From the NCBI GenBank assembly GCA_020629235.1, contig JAHDDS010000017.1:1-38474 (forward strand): a DNA stretch of 38,474 nt, read 5' to 3'. Both the position numbers and the translations under genes were made by a program. The stretch comes from Planktomarina sp. (lineage in GTDB: Bacteria > Pseudomonadota > Alphaproteobacteria > Rhodobacterales > Rhodobacteraceae). The notes under the pieces are model-generated. The model was not told the origin of the DNA. It did no database searches and was given only the letters and a program-made list of their open reading frames with translations. Positions 34,234-38,474 of the stretch are shown piece by piece (within the stretch, counting starts at the first letter, position 1; each line of letters opens with the position of its first letter).

Positions 34234-34896
34234 ATGCGGTCAGGACGCAATGTCATGGCGGGTGCATCAACATACGCAAACGCACCTGTCGAAAATTTCC
34301 AACCAGACCACCCATCGGGGGCGACCGGGGCCCAAACGCCCGTGTGTTACACCGCCCAATGTACGATGTGGACAGAACGCGGGATGGTAAAGGCCCGCGA
34401 TATCACCACCACAGATCGATTGATGACGCGGGACGCCGGGTTTCAGCCTGTGATGTTTATTCACCGCCGTGTCTGTGGGGCCGACAGTGGGGACCGCCCG
34501 GTTCTTTTTGACGCCGGTGCCATCGGCAATCCAAGGCCATTTCGCGTCAGCCAAATGCACTTGATCCATACAAGCCACCTGGACCAAGCGCCCGAAGGCC
34601 TGGAAGACATGATCGTTCCCGCCCGGGATTTGGTGGGTCGCCCCGGCATTCAGTTGGAAGCGGTCACCGAACCTGTGGTGTATTACCACTTCTTGCTGCC
34701 AGAAAATCACCTGGTTTCAGGCGACGGAATTTGGTCGGCCAGTTGGAATCCGTCCCAAGATGCTGTGCGCAACGACCCGGACTTGCGCCAAAAACTGGCC
34801 GATTGCTTCGGCCCGCAAATCCAAAGTTATGGCAACAGCCTGCAAAAGTTCGTGCGCCCCTTGGCCCGCGTCACGACGGCTGCAGCGTTGGCTTAA
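34234..34896 (+). CDS. Hint (Hedgehog/intein)-domain protein
   Basis: A 220-residue protein made almost only of a Hint domain, the self-processing fold of inteins and Hedgehog proteins. Signs are CYTAQCTMWTERGMVKARDI (C38 would be the nucleophile), TTDRLMTRDAGFQPVMFIHRR, then GNPRPFRVSQMHLIH and a late VYYHFLLPENHLVSGDG. Roseobacter-group genomes carry many such domains, usually at the end of long secreted or calcium-binding proteins. Here no partner domain is fused. The start is uncertain: GTG at 34210, ATG at 34234 (GGGGGAA upstream, chosen) or ATG at 34255. No signal peptide is seen. The stop overlaps the converging oxidoreductase gene by 4 bp. Confidence 0.8.
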   Translation: MRSGRNVMAGASTYANAPVENFQPDHPSGATGAQTPVCYTAQCTMWTERGMVKARDITTTDRLMTRDAGFQPVMFIHRRVCGADSGDRPVLFDAGAIGNPRPFRVSQMHLIHTSHLDQAPEGLEDMIVPARDLVGRPGIQLEAVTEPVVYYHFLLPENHLVSGDGIWSASWNPSQDAVRNDPDLRQKLADCFGPQIQSYGNSLQKFVRPLARVTTAAALA

Positions 34897-35876
34897 CCCG
34901 CCACCTGCAGAACGATTTTGCCGATGTGATCGCCCGCTTCCATTCGGGCGTGGGCTTGGGCCGCGTCTGCCAGGGCAAAAGTGCTGTCCATGACAGGCGC
35001 GATTTTGCCCGCAGCCAACACGGGCCAGACTTTTTCGCGCAACGCTGTGGCGATCTTCGCCTTTGCCAAATCAGATTGCGGGCGCAGGGTGGACCCGGTC
35101 ATGGTCAGTCGGCGGGTCATCAGATGCACGAAGTTCACATCGGCCTTCATCCCGCCCAGAAAAGCGATCTGCACCAAGCGGCCATCGTCGGCCAGCGCTT
35201 TGAAATTGCGCGCGATATAGTCGCCACCCACCATGTCCAAAATCACGTCCGCCCCGCCCGCGCGGCGCATCACATCTTCGAACGCATCCGTGCGATAGTT
35301 AATCGCCCGTTCTGCCCCAAGATCCAAGCACGCTTGGCATTTGGCATCGCTGCCCGCTGTGGCGAACACCCGCGCGCCGAAGTGGCGGGCCAGTTGAATC
35401 GCAGTGGTGCCGATGCCGGATGATCCGCCGTGCACCAAGAAACGTTCCCCCGCCTGCAATGCGCCCCGGTCAAAGACGTTGGACCAAACAGTAAAAAACG
35501 TCTCAGGCAAGCACGCAGCTTGATCCAGGGGCATTCCTTCTGGCACGGGCAGACAATGGGCCGCCGGGGTGGTGACGTATTGTGCATATCCACCGCCGGG
35601 CAACAAGGCGCACACCGTGTCACCCACCTGCAGATCGGTGACGCCGGGCCCCACCGCTGCAACCTGGCCAGAACATTCCAGGCCAGGCAGATCGGACGCC
35701 CCTTTGGGCGGGTTGTAGAGGCCCGCGCGCTGCAACGCGTCAGGCCGGTTGACCCCTGCAAAAGCCACCTTCAACAGCACTTCGCCCACAGAAGGGATCG
35801 GGACCGGACGGGTTGTGGTTTGCAAAACCTGCGGCCCGCCTGGGGCCGTGATTTCGATGGCAGTCATATCAGTCAT
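34893..35876 (-). CDS. Zinc-free NAD(P)H quinone oxidoreductase (MDR family)
   Basis: A 327-residue medium-chain reductase of the quinone oxidoreductase/TP53I3 type. The N-terminal GroES-like domain has GVNRPDALQRAGLYNPP and LPGLECSGQVAAVG. The cofactor domain has FLVHGGSSGIGTTAIQLA and HGAR-type FGARVFATA. The zinc ligands of alcohol dehydrogenases are absent. It probably reduces quinones or enone-type compounds with NADPH. A long frame running upstream to 36467 overlaps the COQ9 gene and was rejected; the ATG at 35876 fits. It starts 38 bp after the COQ9-family stop on the same strand, so an operon is likely. Confidence 0.92.
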   Translation of the reverse strand: MTDMTAIEITAPGGPQVLQTTTRPVPIPSVGEVLLKVAFAGVNRPDALQRAGLYNPPKGASDLPGLECSGQVAAVGPGVTDLQVGDTVCALLPGGGYAQYVTTPAAHCLPVPEGMPLDQAACLPETFFTVWSNVFDRGALQAGERFLVHGGSSGIGTTAIQLARHFGARVFATAGSDAKCQACLDLGAERAINYRTDAFEDVMRRAGGADVILDMVGGDYIARNFKALADDGRLVQIAFLGGMKADVNFVHLMTRRLTMTGSTLRPQSDLAKAKIATALREKVWPVLAAGKIAPVMDSTFALADAAQAHARMEAGDHIGKIVLQVAG

Positions 35877-35914
35877 GGGCGTGTCTTTTCTTGGTGGCCG
35901 GATGGGCTGGGACG

Positions 35915-36610
35915 TTACCGCGAAGGCCACGTCCCGGGCAAATCTGTTCGGGTGTCTGGATTGGGGGCTTTGATGCGATCTGCAAACCACCTTGGCCCCG
36001 CCAGCAATCGGTTCAGCGCAGGGGTGGCGCGCACCTGGGCTTTGATCTGTTCGATTTGCATCACATTGGCGATCCTGCGGTCCAGAAAATCCCACGTGGC
36101 CTGATGGTCTAAACTGTCGTCCCCCAGCCAAAACAGCACCGTGCTGCCGTACACCCCGGCCAAGGTCGCGCGTTTGGTGTACCAGTTCACATCGTCCGAT
36201 GTATCCCCCAGCAAGGTCCAGATGGCATCGGCTGTGCCCCAAATCAGTTTTGCGCCGTCGCCCGCGTGATGCGGCAAGGCAAACAACGTGGTCCCGCGCC
36301 GCACCGCTTCTTTGTCGCTGGCCGCTTGCAGGCGCAGCTTGACCGCCAAAGTCACTTTTTCGCGGATCTTCAAAGCATCCGTATCCGCCGCGACCCAAAG
36401 TTGGATCATCTGCGCATCGCCGGCCCGGTGAAAATCTTTTGCCAAATCCACGGCCCCCGCAGGGCACATCGCGCGCGCCACCGACAAATCCACATCCGCG
36501 TCGCGCGCAGCAGCAGTGAAGGTGGCATCAGTCCAGCCGTCAAACGCCACATGCACCAAGGCGGCGTTCAAAAGTTTGGTCCGCACGGTCTGGGGCGTGT
36601 CATCGATCAT
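35915..36610 (-). CDS. COQ9-family protein (ubiquinone biosynthesis; 'rpsU-divergent' family)
   Basis: A 231-residue member of the COQ9/TIGR02396 family. It opens with a TetR-like helical region (RTKLLNAALVHVAFDGWTDATF), followed by the conserved ALPHHAGDGAKLIWGTADAIW and DVNWYTKRATLAGVYGSTVLFWL segments. In mitochondria COQ9 binds lipid and assists COQ7 in ubiquinone hydroxylation. The bacterial family was named for being divergent from rpsU, exactly the arrangement here (100 bp between starts). The neighbouring quinone reductase fits a quinone theme but does not prove it. Confidence 0.92.
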   Translation of the reverse strand: MIDDTPQTVRTKLLNAALVHVAFDGWTDATFTAAARDADVDLSVARAMCPAGAVDLAKDFHRAGDAQMIQLWVAADTDALKIREKVTLAVKLRLQAASDKEAVRRGTTLFALPHHAGDGAKLIWGTADAIWTLLGDTSDDVNWYTKRATLAGVYGSTVLFWLGDDSLDHQATWDFLDRRIANVMQIEQIKAQVRATPALNRLLAGPRWFADRIKAPNPDTRTDLPGTWPSR

Positions 36611-36710
36611 CTGGGCACCTTTGCATCGCTGGACAAGATAGGACTGCGCCGCTATACGGCGACTTCCTGCAACTTTTGCAACTCTAACCTAGAAAGGTGG
36701 TGACAACCAC

Positions 36711-36917
36711 ATGCAGGTCTCAGTTCGTGACAACAATGTCGACCAGGCCCTTCGTGCGCTGAAGAAGAAGCTTCAACGTGAAGGTGTGTTTCGGGAAATG
36801 AAGCTGAAGCAACATTTCGAGAAACCATCCGAGAAGAAAGCCCGTGAAAAGGCAGAAGCGATTCGTCGTGCCCGCAAGTTGGCCCGTAAAAAGGCCCAAC
36901 GCGAAGGCCTTCTCTAA
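36711..36917 (+). CDS. rpsU: 30S ribosomal protein S21
   Basis: A 68-residue small-subunit protein, entirely basic and helical, starting [20 protein letters not shown]. The Shine-Dalgarno AAGGTGGTGA is strong. It is divergent from the COQ9-family gene and followed after 31 bp by an intrinsic terminator. Confidence 0.97.
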   Translation: MQVSVRDNNVDQALRALKKKLQREGVFREMKLKQHFEKPSEKKAREKAEAIRRARKLARKKAQREGLL

Positions 36918-36948
36918 GGCAGAATACCGCCTGGCGGACTTTAAAGAT

Positions 36949-36977
36949 GAACCCCCGGCCCGTCCGGGGGTTTTTTC
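36949..36977 (+). terminator. Intrinsic terminator of rpsU
   Basis: AACCCCCGG pairs with CCGGGGGTT around the five-base loop CCCGT, followed by a run of T. A textbook GC stem plus T tract. Confidence 0.93.
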
Positions 36978-37094
36978 GTTTCAACATCCTGAAATTTCGG
37001 CGGAAAACCACCGACCCATCCCCCACGCGCCTGCGGGTTTGGCAGCGCCCGGGGCGTGGCGTATGGTGCGGCAAGCAAAAAAATGGGTGAAGTT

Positions 37095-38474
<1,380 letters not shown>

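Overview
The window reads as a stretch of chromosomal backbone from an alphaproteobacterium of the Rhodobacteraceae (Roseobacter-type). The evidence is a set of family-typical neighbourhoods. A COQ9-family gene is divergent from rpsU. The order ffs - DUF202 - dnaX - ybaB - recR is intact. There is a trcR (DUF1013) cell-cycle regulator, a membrane-anchored CycM-type cytochrome c, and a Hint-domain protein. The DNA is GC-rich and avoids TTA, CTA and TCA codons, which leaves long open frames antisense to real genes. I see no insertion sequence, prophage, integron or CRISPR array, and the window starts inside ileS and ends inside a secreted acidic RTX-like gene.

Layout. 1-4730: the 5' part of ileS, then the ycjX-ycjF pair (P-loop protein plus membrane protein), divergent from truA. 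4777-9500: a tight five-gene minus-strand operon, read in the order unknown 186-aa protein, LysR regulator, atypical M19 'membrane dipeptidase', unknown 550-aa protein, DUF3726 protein. Two junctions are ATGA stop/start overlaps, and a perfect 15-bp palindrome of LysR-box geometry lies 43 bp upstream of the first start codon. This is the best candidate for an undescribed pathway. 9729-12041: choline-sulfatase (betC) and a periplasmic DsbA-like protein. 12267-15979: a family 2 glycosyltransferase, an elongator tRNA-Met on the minus strand, an FAD-linked 2-hydroxyacid dehydrogenase and a THUMP RNA methyltransferase. 15989-18146: an SDR protein lacking its catalytic lysine, an RsmC-like methyltransferase and clpS.

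18469-25775: a penicillin-binding D,D-carboxypeptidase with a SPOR domain, convergent with a complete yejABEF peptide ABC importer. 25944-28906: cycM, prephenate dehydratase, an SRPBCC protein and nudC. 28981-32483: 4.5S SRP RNA, a DUF202 membrane protein, dnaX-ybaB-recR, and an unannotated 49-aa membrane smORF followed by a strong terminator. 32545-38474: trcR, a periplasmic RNase T2, a free-standing Hint-domain protein, a zinc-free quinone oxidoreductase with a COQ9-family gene upstream, rpsU with terminator, and a long acidic RTX-like protein carrying an in-frame (GCAGAC)9 tandem repeat that encodes (Ala-Asp)9.

Functionally the window mixes housekeeping (translation, replication and repair, protein secretion, cell wall, respiration) with marine-style organic nutrient use (choline-O-sulfate, peptides). 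Start codons were reassigned by Shine-Dalgarno sequence and family start, and several are GTG or TTG. No similarity search was run: family names come from recognised motifs and remembered families.
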